Shown here one piece after another: positions 10,004 to 18,551 of a stretch of DNA of 64,000 bases. Origin of the DNA: Deltaproteobacteria bacterium (lineage in GTDB: Bacteria > Myxococcota_C > UBA6777); NCBI GenBank assembly GCA_002731275.1, contig PCBK01000165.1:1-64000 (forward strand), written 5' to 3'. A model generated the notes under the pieces. That model was not told the origin of the DNA. It saw only the letters and a program-made list of their open reading frames with translations, and searched no databases. Made by a program: the position numbers and the translations under genes. Position 1 is the stretch's first letter. Every line of letters begins with the position of its first letter.

Positions 10004-11251
10004 ATGGCTATTGTCCGACCTTTTCGCGCCTTACGTCCTGTCCCTGAAAAAGCAGCTGACGTCGCGTCCCCTCCATATGATGTCATGAACACTGCGGAAG
10101 CTCGCAAGATGGTGGAAGCCCAACCCAACAGCTTTTTGCGCGTCGTCCGTGCTGAAGTTGACTTCCCCGAAGGAAGCGATGCGTACAGTGACGACGTCTA
10201 CAAGAAGGGTGGAGACAATCTGCAGCAATACCAACAAGATGGTGTATTGATCCAGGATGACCAGCCTTGCTTCTATCTCTACCAACAGCGCATGGGAGAG
10301 CATGTCCAGGTCGGTCTTGTCGCCGTGGCTTCTTGTGTGGAGTACGATCAAGAGATCGTCCGTAAACACGAATACACCCGCCCTGACAAAGAGTCCGATC
10401 GGACCAACCACATCAACCTGCTCAACGCACAAACTGGACCTGTCTGGTTGACCTACCATGCTCACCAAGATATCGACGCGCTCGTTGAAGCCGAGACTAA
10501 AAAAGAACCCACAGGTTCATTTGTCGCCAACGACGGTATTGAGCACACCTTCTGGGTTGTCTCCGATGAGGCCACCAACCAAAAGCTCGAACAATTATTC
10601 GCGAACAACGTCGAGCTGCTCTATATCGCTGACGGTCACCACCGCTCAGCCGCAGCATCCCGTGTGGCCAAAGAACGTCGTGAAAACGGTGCGTCTACAG
10701 ATGCGCCTTCACAACACTTTCTCAGCGTCATCTATCCCCACAACCAACTTCAAATCCTCGCGTACAACCGCTTTGTCTACGACCTGAACGGGAACACGAA
10801 AGAGTCCTTCTTGGAGAAGGTCAAGGCGTCCTTTGACGTTGAAGAGACAGGCGCATTGAAGCTGCCATCACCTCCAAAAAGTCGGCAGTTTGATATGTTT
10901 CTCGATGGATCGTGGTGGCGTTTGACTGCGAAGGACGAGATCGTCCCTGCCGATGATCCTGTGGGTTCATTGGATGTCAGCATTCTCCAGAACAGTTTGC
11001 TCCAGCCGATCTTGGACATCGACGATCCACGTACAAACAAACGTATCGAGTTTATCGGTGGGATTCGTGGGCACAAAGAGTTGGAACGTCGTGTCAACGA
11101 GAAAGAGGGGAGTGTTTCGTTCGCTTGTTACGCGACGACAATCGAGCAGCTCCTCGACGTCGCCGATGCCAACAAGGTGATGCCTCCAAAGTCCACGTGG
11201 TTTGAGCCAAAATTGCGCTCTGGTTTGTTTGTGCACTTGCTCGAAAAATAA
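10004..11251 (+). CDS. DUF1015 family protein
   Basis: This 415-residue soluble protein belongs to DUF1015, a widespread family of unknown enzymatic function. Visible hallmarks are the opening IVRPFRALRPVPEKAADVAS, then PPYDVM near residue 25, FLRVVRAE, and the conserved ADGHHRSAAASRVAKERR, which resembles a nucleotide or metal site. ATG 10004 was chosen because GGGAG lies 8 bases upstream; an in-frame ATG at 9989 would contain that ribosome site. Codons are noticeably C-ending compared with neighbouring lipoprotein genes, which may mean higher expression. Members are sometimes found near serine biosynthesis genes, but none lies here. Confidence 0.85.
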   Translation: MAIVRPFRALRPVPEKAADVASPPYDVMNTAEARKMVEAQPNSFLRVVRAEVDFPEGSDAYSDDVYKKGGDNLQQYQQDGVLIQDDQPCFYLYQQRMGEHVQVGLVAVASCVEYDQEIVRKHEYTRPDKESDRTNHINLLNAQTGPVWLTYHAHQDIDALVEAETKKEPTGSFVANDGIEHTFWVVSDEATNQKLEQLFANNVELLYIADGHHRSAAASRVAKERRENGASTDAPSQHFLSVIYPHNQLQILAYNRFVYDLNGNTKESFLEKVKASFDVEETGALKLPSPPKSRQFDMFLDGSWWRLTAKDEIVPADDPVGSLDVSILQNSLLQPILDIDDPRTNKRIEFIGGIRGHKELERRVNEKEGSVSFACYATTIEQLLDVADANKVMPPKSTWFEPKLRSGLFVHLLEK

Positions 11252-11306
11252 GGCTGTTGGCGGGGAAAGGTCGACGTTGATTCTCAAAGAGAGAAAGAGG
11301 GGGAGA

Positions 11307-12593
11307 TTATTCAGGGGTCGCGACGATTTGTACCGAAGTCATTGTGCGTGTGGGTTGCTTTGTATCTCTGATCATCGTACGTCCAGTCATGCTTAGTATG
11401 CGAGTCAGCTCCGTTTGTCTGTGGAGGGTCACAGAGACATCCATGCTCTCGCCTGGTTTGAGAGTCGCAGGGAGCGGTAAAGATGTTTTGAGCAGAAGGT
11501 CGCTGGAGGGGGTGTCCAGTTGGATGCTCTCGATGAGTACCGGATTGCTTTTGGCTGAATGTACCTTGAAGATCTTTGTTTGTGGGGTGTTTGACTTCGT
11601 CGTGAAGAATCGAATGATACGGGTCTCGTCCTTTAGGTGCATACAACCATGTGCATTTTGGTAAAAGAGAGGGCGACACTTCATATCTTTGTTTTGTGCT
11701 TGACATTGTTCATCACTGGTGCAGTTGTGGGGAGGAAATGTGGCTTGTAATGGGATGAGATACACAACTGGTTTGAAGAGGTAACGCTTTTGAAATCGCC
11801 TTCCTTCTTTTGTGAGCATATCCAAAACGACAGTGGCTCTCCCAAACGGAGGTTGTCCTGATTTGGGATGATAGGAGACACTGAAATGGAGTTGTTCGCC
11901 AGCCGGGAGCGTTCCTTTGGATTCTATTTTGAGCGGGAGAAAGTCCTCTTTGGGTCCAACTTCAACATGAAGGGTTGCTTTGATGAAGTCGTAGGTTTCG
12001 CTTGCATGGTCATTCTTGATGTCGCATGTCGCGGTAAAGTGCCCATCTTGGAATGTAAACTGAGCTTGGCCATACATACTGCACTTCGAGCTTGTAGGGG
12101 GAGGGGTATAACTTTGGCGAAAGTCAGTTGAACGTAATGTTGTATTGTTTAGGCCTTTGAATTCCACACGCAATACAGCCTCCAGAGCTCCAGCGCTTAC
12201 TGGGAGTTCTTTGCGCTTTGAAGCATCACCCAAGGGGTCATATTGTACGATAATGGTACGTTTATTCTCGACGCCAGGCTGGAGTTGAAATGGAAGTGTT
12301 GGTGGATTCACAAGGCGAAAGTGAGCTTGATTGTCGTAGGCAAATTTGATGCTGTGAATGGTCACTGGGGTATTGGACTCGTGGTAAAGATCCACCGTTT
12401 GTTGTTCCGGTGCCGACGCAAAGGGGCCTTGGTAAGAGATGATCCCGCCTCTTCTCAAGATCTTGATTCTATCATCAGTTGTTGTTGGTGTGGAAGCACA
12501 TCCAGGTAGTTGTACAACAAAACAACAACACAGCAAACCACAACAAAGCATCATCCAGATGGGCTTGTGTCCCACCTGCTCTTTCTTGCTCAT
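11307..12593 (-). CDS. Lipoprotein with repeated Ig-like anchor domains, paralogue of the 17234 gene
   Basis: This 428-residue protein has a lipoprotein signal ending at LPGC (about residue 31). Two or three all-beta modules follow, with the alternating pattern of choice-of-anchor or abnormal-spindle-like Ig folds (for example ISYQGPFASAPEQQTVDLYHESNTPV written as strands, and LKPGESMDVSVTLH). A central Cys-rich insert reads FPPHNCTSDEQCQ and ends HGCMH. The same architecture and motif order occurs in the lipoprotein at 17234-18502, so the two are distant paralogues. AAGGA lies 6 bases before ATG 12593. Likely an outer-membrane or periplasmic surface protein; the partner is unknown. Confidence 0.75.
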   Translation of the reverse strand: MSKKEQVGHKPIWMMLCCGLLCCCFVVQLPGCASTPTTTDDRIKILRRGGIISYQGPFASAPEQQTVDLYHESNTPVTIHSIKFAYDNQAHFRLVNPPTLPFQLQPGVENKRTIIVQYDPLGDASKRKELPVSAGALEAVLRVEFKGLNNTTLRSTDFRQSYTPPPTSSKCSMYGQAQFTFQDGHFTATCDIKNDHASETYDFIKATLHVEVGPKEDFLPLKIESKGTLPAGEQLHFSVSYHPKSGQPPFGRATVVLDMLTKEGRRFQKRYLFKPVVYLIPLQATFPPHNCTSDEQCQAQNKDMKCRPLFYQNAHGCMHLKDETRIIRFFTTKSNTPQTKIFKVHSAKSNPVLIESIQLDTPSSDLLLKTSLPLPATLKPGESMDVSVTLHRQTELTRILSMTGRTMIRDTKQPTRTMTSVQIVATPE

Positions 12594-12837
12594 GACACAT
12601 CCTTATCGCGTGGGTTGGCGAACAACCTCTTTTGTCAAAATCGACTTCTGTTTTGGCTGTAGCGTACCACCAAGTATGCAAAAATACAATGAACGTCCAT
12701 CCTGTCCACAGGTCCATCGTCGCACAAAAGTGTGCTGATAGAAGGTCATTGGTGTTGTTGTGTGCTGCTATCCTGACATCTTGGCCCAAACCATGTACGA
12801 TTGTGCCGATGCAATGAACTCGTAATGGGAGGTGATG

Positions 12838-14022
12838 ATGACAGAGTATCCGCAAGAGCCAGTTGCTGCGATTCGTCAATGGTTGGCACAACCTTCTCCG
12901 GATGCCTGGGAAGACCTTTCTTTGATCGTAGCCTCTTGTACTCCTGAGCAAGTCGAATATATCGTGGATTACGTTCAGCAACATCTCCAAACATGGCCGA
13001 GGGAGTGGTGTTGCATCCATACATACTCGCCCGAACTCTACTGGCGACTGGGCAAAGAGCTTCACCTTACCGTTCAAGATGAAGATGATCTCGCCCTCTA
13101 CACGGAATACATCCCGTTGTATCCTAATATTGAATCGCTTATCCTCACGGGTTACACGGGCCTGTGCGATATGTCCTTTTTGGAACATCTTCCTCAAATC
13201 AAACATTTTACGTATATCGAACCGGGCCTTGAGACGTTTTGCCCTTTTGAGGGAGTCGAAGTGCAGCCCCATAACATCGATGTGTTCTCTCGTCGTACGA
13301 ATATGGAGACAATATCTCTGCAGTGTGACCTTCATGGTGCGTATGACATCGATATCTTTACTGGAAATGATCAGCTTCGAACCCTTCATGTCGCTTGTGC
13401 GCGGAGCTTCGACACATTAGACAAACTGCTCGATCTCAAGCAGCTCGAAGAGTTAAGCCTGAACAAGGTCTTGCATTTGAACAATATCGACGCCCTGTCC
13501 TCTATGAAGTCGTTGCGGCGTTTGGTTCTCAGCTATTTTCCCGACGCGGATCAATATCTCGAACAACACAATTTCTTCTTCACGTCGATCAAAGAGATAC
13601 CTCTCTTCAGCGGACTTGAATCACTGACCTTACGAGGTTTTCGTTCGTTGAGATCGTTGGAAGGGGTTGAGGCGCTACGGGGGTTGAAGTCCCTACGTGT
13701 CGATGGATACAGGATCGAGCACTGGGAGCCTCTTGCAAAGCATAAAGCGCTCGAACATCTCGACGTCGACATCAACAGCGTGGAAGATGTCGAACGTATT
13801 GACTTTCCGCCACAGCTCGCGTCGTTGACATTGTCGACGGGGGTTCATTCTCAGTGGGAGCTTACATCCGAACTTCAGTGGGCCTCACTTGCCCGGTTTG
13901 CTCACATCCCGTCTATAGCTCTGCATGGTTTTCGTGTCAGAGGACGTCCAGAGCCAGATCTGGAGCATGTTCGTTTCCTGACCAATGAGCGAGAGCAAAA
14001 CTCCATTTGGAGACCCTTCTGA
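12838..14022 (+). CDS. Leucine-rich-repeat protein, cytoplasmic
   Basis: This 394-residue protein lacks a signal peptide. From about residue 85 it is built of irregular 22-26-residue leucine-rich units such as LEHLPQIKHFTYI, LKQLEELSLNKV, MKSLRRLVLS, FSGLESLTLRGF, LRGLKSLRVDGY and HKALEHLDVDI. The fold suggests protein binding. The N-terminal 80 residues are acidic and unrecognised. The codon order is GTG-ATG-ATG; the second ATG (12838) was preferred because GGGAGG lies 5 bases before it. Two lipoprotein genes flank it, but co-transcription is not shown. Confidence 0.7.
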   Translation: MTEYPQEPVAAIRQWLAQPSPDAWEDLSLIVASCTPEQVEYIVDYVQQHLQTWPREWCCIHTYSPELYWRLGKELHLTVQDEDDLALYTEYIPLYPNIESLILTGYTGLCDMSFLEHLPQIKHFTYIEPGLETFCPFEGVEVQPHNIDVFSRRTNMETISLQCDLHGAYDIDIFTGNDQLRTLHVACARSFDTLDKLLDLKQLEELSLNKVLHLNNIDALSSMKSLRRLVLSYFPDADQYLEQHNFFFTSIKEIPLFSGLESLTLRGFRSLRSLEGVEALRGLKSLRVDGYRIEHWEPLAKHKALEHLDVDINSVEDVERIDFPPQLASLTLSTGVHSQWELTSELQWASLARFAHIPSIALHGFRVRGRPEPDLEHVRFLTNEREQNSIWRPF

Positions 14023-14116
14023 GCGGGCTCCGAATGGTTGTGGGGGTTGTCTTTGTGTGTGGGCTTTGCCATGATAGGTGCAATGACCCATTTCCACACA
14101 AGAGAGGTTTACGTTG

Positions 14117-14851
14117 ATGAGACATCATCCCTGGTTTGCAAAAGTATCGTTATTTTCTGTTTTGTTTTCAGTGTTGTTGTTCGGCGCCTGCCCAAGTGGC
14201 CCTGGTCCCAATGCTGAGGCAGGAGAAGAGAAAGCATCCGAAAAGGTAAGTGAAAAAGTCACGACAGAGAACACACAAGAGCCCCAAAAGGAAAAGGTCT
14301 CCGAGCCTGTCTCAGAGCCTAAAACTGAACCATCCCCAGAGCCCACATCAGAGCCTAAAGCTGAGAAGACTCCCGAACCTGTCTCGGAGCCTAAAACGGA
14401 GCCAGCGCCGGAGCCACAAAGTGAACCTGTGACAGAGAGTGTTCCTGACAAAATGGTTGTAGAGTCTGTGCCTGAACCCAAGCCAGAGCCGACAAAAGAG
14501 AAGGTCGTCGAGGCCGCTAAACCTTGTACCACTGATGCGGATTGTGGGAAACGAACCTGTGTTCAAAACGGCCAGGATTGTGACAGAAGCACGCCCATTT
14601 GTAGCCAAGGCTTTTGTAAGGTTTTGTTTGTGCAGGTGACCAACACGACTTGTGATTCGCAGACCGGAGTGTGTAAAGCTGCACCTACTACCTGTACCAA
14701 TCGTTGTGATTGTCCCCAAGGCTTGCTCTGTACACCAGGCGATGGTAAGTGTATCGCCGGGTTTGTCCCTGAGTATTGTTGTGATAACGCAGGCTGTCCG
14801 TCTGGTCAGCGTTGTTATCATCGTGACGGAAAACAAGGCGTTTGTCCCTGA
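14117..14851 (+). CDS. Lipoprotein with Glu-Pro repeat linker and Cys-rich C-terminus
   Basis: This 244-residue protein has a lipobox at LLFGAC. A linker of about 95 residues follows, built of repeated SEP-, TEP- and PEP-type units with Lys, which probably spans the periplasm or cell surface. The Cys-rich C-terminal 110 residues open with CTTDADCGKRTC and contain about 20 cysteines, likely disulphide-bonded. This layout is common among exported lipoproteins of Myxococcota-like bacteria. ATG 14117 has AGAGAGG 9 bases upstream. A similar linker occurs in the lipoprotein at 21821, although the C-terminal domains differ. Confidence 0.75.
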   Translation: MRHHPWFAKVSLFSVLFSVLLFGACPSGPGPNAEAGEEKASEKVSEKVTTENTQEPQKEKVSEPVSEPKTEPSPEPTSEPKAEKTPEPVSEPKTEPAPEPQSEPVTESVPDKMVVESVPEPKPEPTKEKVVEAAKPCTTDADCGKRTCVQNGQDCDRSTPICSQGFCKVLFVQVTNTTCDSQTGVCKAAPTTCTNRCDCPQGLLCTPGDGKCIAGFVPEYCCDNAGCPSGQRCYHRDGKQGVCP

Positions 14852-14934
14852 AGGTTGATTGTCCTGACATAAGTCTGCACTCTTTTTTCCTTGCAGCAGC
14901 TTAACGTTTCAAAAAAAACGAACCATTTGAATCA

Positions 14935-14968
14935 GTGGCACGTCATGAAGCAGTCGCCACCCGTTTTT
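14935..14968 (+). terminator. Weak hairpin followed by T-run
   Basis: GTGGC (14935-14939) pairs with GCCAC (14956-14960) over a 16-base loop and is followed by a run of five T (14964-14968). It could end the lipoprotein transcript or act as an attenuator ahead of the small reading frame at 15015. The stem is short. Confidence 0.3.
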
Positions 14969-15014
14969 GTGTAAGGGTGGATTCAAACGTCCCCAACACC
15001 AAGGAGGTTATCCC

Positions 15015-15083
15015 ATGAGAAGTACATCAAATCTTGAAACCAAGCTTGCTTTGTGTGGGATCGTGGTAGGACACAACTCCTAA
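15015..15083 (+). CDS. Possible 22-residue small protein or leader peptide
   Basis: An ATG at 15015 is preceded by AAGGAGG (15001-15007), an ideal Shine-Dalgarno at 7-base spacing, and opens a 22-codon frame (MRSTSNLE..., ending GHNS) that stops at TAA 15083. It lies 247 bases before the RbfA-like gene. The ribosome site is the best in the surrounding 478-base gap, so translation is plausible. The peptide has no recognised family. It could be a leader whose translation controls the downstream operon. Confidence 0.4.
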   Translation: MRSTSNLETKLALCGIVVGHNS

Positions 15084-15163
15084 ACTGTTGGCCCTCCATG
15101 CCGGATCAACTTCACTGATCCTGGTCTCTTGTCTACGCTATCATGTAGTCAACATGCTCCCCC

Positions 15164-15182
15164 CAAAGCAAGCGTTGCTTTG
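15164..15182 (+). other. 8-bp perfect stem-loop upstream of the RbfA/RtcB operon
   Basis: CAAAGCAA (15164-15171) and TTGCTTTG (15175-15182) form a perfect stem with a GCG loop. A second imperfect hairpin around 15096-15122 (GGATCA with TGATCC) precedes it. Both lie in the leader between the 22-codon frame and the RbfA-like gene, so they could be transcript control elements or operators. Confidence 0.4.
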
Positions 15183-15329
15183 TCGTATATCCTTGTATCT
15201 CCAAATCAAAATTGAATGAAATGAGATCCATTCCTCGTATACGCGGGGATATACAGCTCTCTCCCTGAAGACATACGAGTGCGCCAAATGGTGGGCATTC
15301 ACGGGGAGAGGAGCATCTTGGGAGTATGT

Positions 15330-15761
15330 ATGTCTATCAAGTTCTATCAAAAAAAGCAGAACAAAATCAAACAAAAAAAGGCGATGGCTTCGTCTCTTCA
15401 CGAAGATGACGGGGTCGATCCACGTCATTATTTTCGTCACAAACCCAACAAAAAAGATCGAAAAACCCGCCAATTATGTGGCCAAATCGCACGGCAACTC
15501 AACGCGATTCTTGGTGAACTGTCCGATGATTTGCTCTCCACTTGCTACATCGAAGAGGTTGTCCCTGCGCCGGATATATCGAGATGTATGGTGACATTCG
15601 TGTGGATGGGGGACCTCGATGCTTTTGAGCCTCAACGTCTACTTGAGCGCATCGGTCAGGTCCAGGGAATGTTTCGCGGTGAGCTTGCGATGGCGATTCA
15701 TCGTCGTCGTGTGCCACAGCTCTCCTTTCGGGTCATTCCAAAAGAGGAGGTGTGTGCATGA
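15330..15761 (+). CDS. RbfA-like ribosome-binding protein coupled to RtcB
   Basis: This 143-residue protein matches the RbfA fold from about residue 50. QLCGQIARQLNAILGEL is the first helix, CYIEEVVPAPDISRCMVTFV is the central strand pair, and GMFRGELAMAIHRRRVPQLS fits the family's terminal LRxxLAxxLxLRxxPxLxF signature. RbfA binds the 30S subunit during 16S maturation. The N-terminal 45 residues are highly basic (KKQNKIKQKK, KPNKKDRKTR), fitting RNA contact. ATG 15330 has GGAG 5 bases upstream. Its stop overlaps the RtcB start as ATGA. Housekeeping rbfA normally sits with nusA, infB or truB, none of which is here, so this may be a second, specialised copy. Confidence 0.7.
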   Translation: MSIKFYQKKQNKIKQKKAMASSLHEDDGVDPRHYFRHKPNKKDRKTRQLCGQIARQLNAILGELSDDLLSTCYIEEVVPAPDISRCMVTFVWMGDLDAFEPQRLLERIGQVQGMFRGELAMAIHRRRVPQLSFRVIPKEEVCA

Positions 15762-16894
15762 AGCAAACACAAGCACCTCTTCATCAATGGATCAGTGAAC
15801 CTCTCTCTGGTGAGGTGAAGAAGGCGTTGTTGCGTCTTCAGAGGACGGATGATGTCGAGCATATCGCTGTGATGCCAGATGTCCACCTGTCTAAGGACGT
15901 CTGTATTGGGACTGTGCTTGCGACCAACCACACACTTTATCCCGACGCGATCGGTGGGGATATTGGGTGTGGGATCTCTGCGATACGCATCGGTGGTCGG
16001 ACAGACTGGATACACAAAGAGGCGTCTATGGCGAAGTTGTTACGTGAACTTCAACATTCCATCCCTGTCCAAAAACACCACGTCAGCCAGATCCCAGATG
16101 TCCCTGATGTGTTGGGGGATTGGCCATTGAGCTCGCCGTCACTGGAGAACCAGAAGTCCCGCGATGGTGTGTATCAATTTGGTACGTTGGGTCGTGGGAA
16201 CCATTTTTTGGAGCTTCAGGTCGATGAATCAGGCGATCTGTGGTGGATGTGTCACAGCGGTTCACGTGCGATGGGTCAATTGATTCGGAAACATCATCTT
16301 CACTATGCGGTCGCATCAAATACGGGGTTGATGGGGCTCGACACGAGGACGATCGAGGGGAAATCGTATCTTTGTGATCTACAATGGGCGTTGATCTATG
16401 CCGAGGAGAGTCGTCGAGAGATGTTGCGCCGTGCGACTGGGCTTGTCGAATCTATGTTTGGTATGTGGTCTGAGGCGTCTTCTTACATTTCGAGCCACCA
16501 CAATCATGTCCAATACGAAGAGCACGAGGGACGTTTTGTGTGGGTGCACCGTAAAGGTGCCAACCGTGTGGAGCGTGGAGAGGTTGTGTGCATACCTGGT
16601 TCGATGGGGACGATGAGCTATCACGTCTCAGGTCGCGGCGAGAAGGCTTCTTTGTATTCAAGCGCACATGGTGCTGGGAGGGCGATGCGTCGTGGAGAGG
16701 CAAGCCAGAAGATCTCGACAAAGTCTCTGCTCAAGCAGATGAACGGCGTGTATTTTGATATGCGAAAGGCTCCACGTCTCAGAGATGAAGCGCCAGACGC
16801 CTACAAAGATATCCACGCGGTGATGCGTGCCCAAAAGAAACTCGTGCGGATCGTTCGTCGTCTCCGCCCTGTATTTTCTTACAAAGGCGTATAG
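15758..16894 (+). CDS. rtcB: RtcB-family RNA ligase
   Basis: This 378-residue protein belongs to the RtcB family, GTP- and Mn-dependent ligases that join 2',3'-cyclic phosphate or 3'-phosphate RNA ends to 5'-OH ends. Visible signatures are MPDVHLSKD, GGDIGCG (Asp68 and Cys71 as metal ligands), GRGNHFLEL, CHSGSRAMG, SSHHNHV and SSAHGAGR near residue 304, whose His corresponds to the guanylylated residue. It is shorter than the roughly 408-residue E. coli enzyme and has GGDIGCG instead of GVDIGCG, as in divergent RtcB branches. GAGGAGG lies 7 bases before ATG 15758, and the ATGA overlap couples it to the RbfA-like gene. Confidence 0.92.
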   Translation: MKQTQAPLHQWISEPLSGEVKKALLRLQRTDDVEHIAVMPDVHLSKDVCIGTVLATNHTLYPDAIGGDIGCGISAIRIGGRTDWIHKEASMAKLLRELQHSIPVQKHHVSQIPDVPDVLGDWPLSSPSLENQKSRDGVYQFGTLGRGNHFLELQVDESGDLWWMCHSGSRAMGQLIRKHHLHYAVASNTGLMGLDTRTIEGKSYLCDLQWALIYAEESRREMLRRATGLVESMFGMWSEASSYISSHHNHVQYEEHEGRFVWVHRKGANRVERGEVVCIPGSMGTMSYHVSGRGEKASLYSSAHGAGRAMRRGEASQKISTKSLLKQMNGVYFDMRKAPRLRDEAPDAYKDIHAVMRAQKKLVRIVRRLRPVFSYKGV

Positions 16895-17028
16895 TCGAGG
16901 GTCTTGAGAGGGGGGACTCGTCTTGTTTGCTTGGGGATGAGTTGAAGAGAGAAGTTTGAAGCAAAAATATAGAGATTTGTCACTATCATTTGGGATGCGG
17001 GGTATGTTATTATTGTGCGCGAAGAATA

Positions 17029-17184
17029 AGGCCATCGGATAGAAAAAAGCGAAGACAAGAGGGCAGTGGGTGGAGCCTCAGGCAAGGCATGTCAACGACA
17101 AATAACAAAGCCTGCGGCTCCAGCAACAACCTTCTGTCTTCGTCTCATTTTCCGTATTCTTTTCTTTTTTCTATCCGACGGCCT
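17029..17184. repeat. 156-base nested imperfect palindrome
   Basis: Three arm pairs are nested around one centre. The outer pair is 17029-17049 with 17164-17184 (20 of 21 bases complementary, core GGATAGAAAAAAG with CTTTTTTCTATCC). The middle pair is 17050-17057 with 17135-17142 (CGAAGACA with TGTCTTCG). The inner pair is 17071-17083 with 17110-17122 (12 of 13). The loop is about 26 bases. The element fills the spacer between rtcB and the next lipoprotein start at 17234. It could be a structured leader RNA or a non-autonomous inverted-repeat mobile element; no transposase is present. Confidence 0.85.
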
Positions 17185-17233
17185 AAGGATTATTTGCCCG
17201 AAAAGCTTGACGTCGTGTTGTACGAGGAGAGTT

Positions 17234-18502
17234 ATGTTTGTATGTCATGCGATCAGATACATCCCAAAGTCTCTGTGGAGTTTCCTTCTTTTGATATGTT
17301 CCTTGGGGTGGTTCTTTGGTTGTGCTGAGGATGCTGAGAATATTCCTGTCAATCCCGGAAAATTACGCATTGAAAGAGAAGGAATCGTTTCGTTTCATGG
17401 GCCTCGTTATGGAACCCCTGACGTTCAGGTCCTGACTTTTTTTCAAGAGTCAAATGGTCCTCTGGTGATCAAGGATGTGTACCTTGCTGGAAACGAAAAT
17501 CGCGATTTTCGTATTGTGAAAAAGCCAGAGCTTCCAAAGGATGTACAGCCAGGATTGGGACGGGGGTTTCAAGTCGCCCTTCAATACGCTCCTTTTTCTA
17601 CAGAGGCGGTCACCAAAAATCTTCCAACACACCCCAAAATGTTCGATACAAAGCTCCACGTTACATACACCATTCCATGGGATGCAAGAGTCTATTTGTT
17701 TGAAATTCCTATGTATTACGAGCCGCCTCCTGCGTCATCTAGTTGTGAGGGAGAGGCCAAGCACGCATTCCACTTTAAAAGTGGACGTTACACACTCAAC
17801 TGTTTGATCGGTAATTCGAGTGAAAAGTCTTACCAAATCTCTCGGGTAGAGCTCCTCTTTGCAGAGGGAGAAACGACCTCTTCCTTGTCTTTGGTTTCAG
17901 GATGGAAACGTGAGATTGTCTCTGGTGGTGCTGTGAATTTAGGCTTTGTGTACTCTCCTCTGGATCCCGAACATACACCGAAACCTGTGGGTGTGCGTAT
18001 CGATTTGTTGACCGCTGACGGAGTGCTATTCAAGAAACAATTTCACCTAGTGCCTGACATTATCCGTTCGCGGTTTCGTGTTACGTTTCCGCCAAATGAT
18101 TGTGAAAGTGATCAACAATGCAAGGTTGATAAGGAGCTCTTGGTATGTTCTCCTCTCTATATCCTTCAACAAAAGGGATGTATGTTTCCAACTGGTCACA
18201 TTCCCGAACTCTATTTCTCGGCGGATGCCTCTAAAACAATCCAAAAGCAAACATTTGCCATTCATTCAACTGGAGATAAGCCCATCAAGATCAAAAGGGT
18301 CGTCTTGGATGAAGGGACTGATATGTTCGAGATCAAGGTTGAGGACAAGTTTCCTAAAGAGCTTACACCTGGAGAGCGCCTGTTGGTGACTGTCGTATAC
18401 ACGCCAAAAGACAGCAACCCTCGTCGAAAAACTTTGAGCATCTTTTCAGATCCTGAACAAATTACGCAATCTGTCATGTTTGTAACGGTTCGTTCTCGTT
18501 AG
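17234..18502 (+). CDS. Lipoprotein paralogous to the 11307 gene
   Basis: This 422-residue protein has a lipobox at GWFFGC (about residue 29), then Ig-like beta modules and a central Cys insert, FPPNDCESDQQCK to KGCMF, in the same order as the lipoprotein at 11307-12593. Matching landmarks are the opening IVSFHGP (compare IISYQGP), the PPPASSSC segment (compare PPPTSSKC), and a C-terminal module with LTPGERLLVTVVYTPKDS. GAGGAG lies just before ATG 17234; upstream in-frame codons fall within the palindromic element and were rejected. Likely exported and anchored in the outer membrane. Function unknown. Confidence 0.75.
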   Translation: MFVCHAIRYIPKSLWSFLLLICSLGWFFGCAEDAENIPVNPGKLRIEREGIVSFHGPRYGTPDVQVLTFFQESNGPLVIKDVYLAGNENRDFRIVKKPELPKDVQPGLGRGFQVALQYAPFSTEAVTKNLPTHPKMFDTKLHVTYTIPWDARVYLFEIPMYYEPPPASSSCEGEAKHAFHFKSGRYTLNCLIGNSSEKSYQISRVELLFAEGETTSSLSLVSGWKREIVSGGAVNLGFVYSPLDPEHTPKPVGVRIDLLTADGVLFKKQFHLVPDIIRSRFRVTFPPNDCESDQQCKVDKELLVCSPLYILQQKGCMFPTGHIPELYFSADASKTIQKQTFAIHSTGDKPIKIKRVVLDEGTDMFEIKVEDKFPKELTPGERLLVTVVYTPKDSNPRRKTLSIFSDPEQITQSVMFVTVRSR

Positions 18503-18551
18503 GAAACTGTAAGTCTGAATACATAAAAGAGGATTGTTGATGGAGGTATAC

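Noticed and set aside
14931-14950. Sigma-54 promoter (TGGCAC) before the RbfA/RtcB operon, as in rtcR-controlled rtcBA
   Set aside because: TGGCAC occurs but the -12 TTGC element is missing at the required spacing, and no rtcR gene is in the window.
14960-15000. tRNA-like 3' end (GATTCAAAC then CCCCAACACCA)
   Set aside because: The T-stem does not pair and no acceptor, D or anticodon arm could be built upstream.
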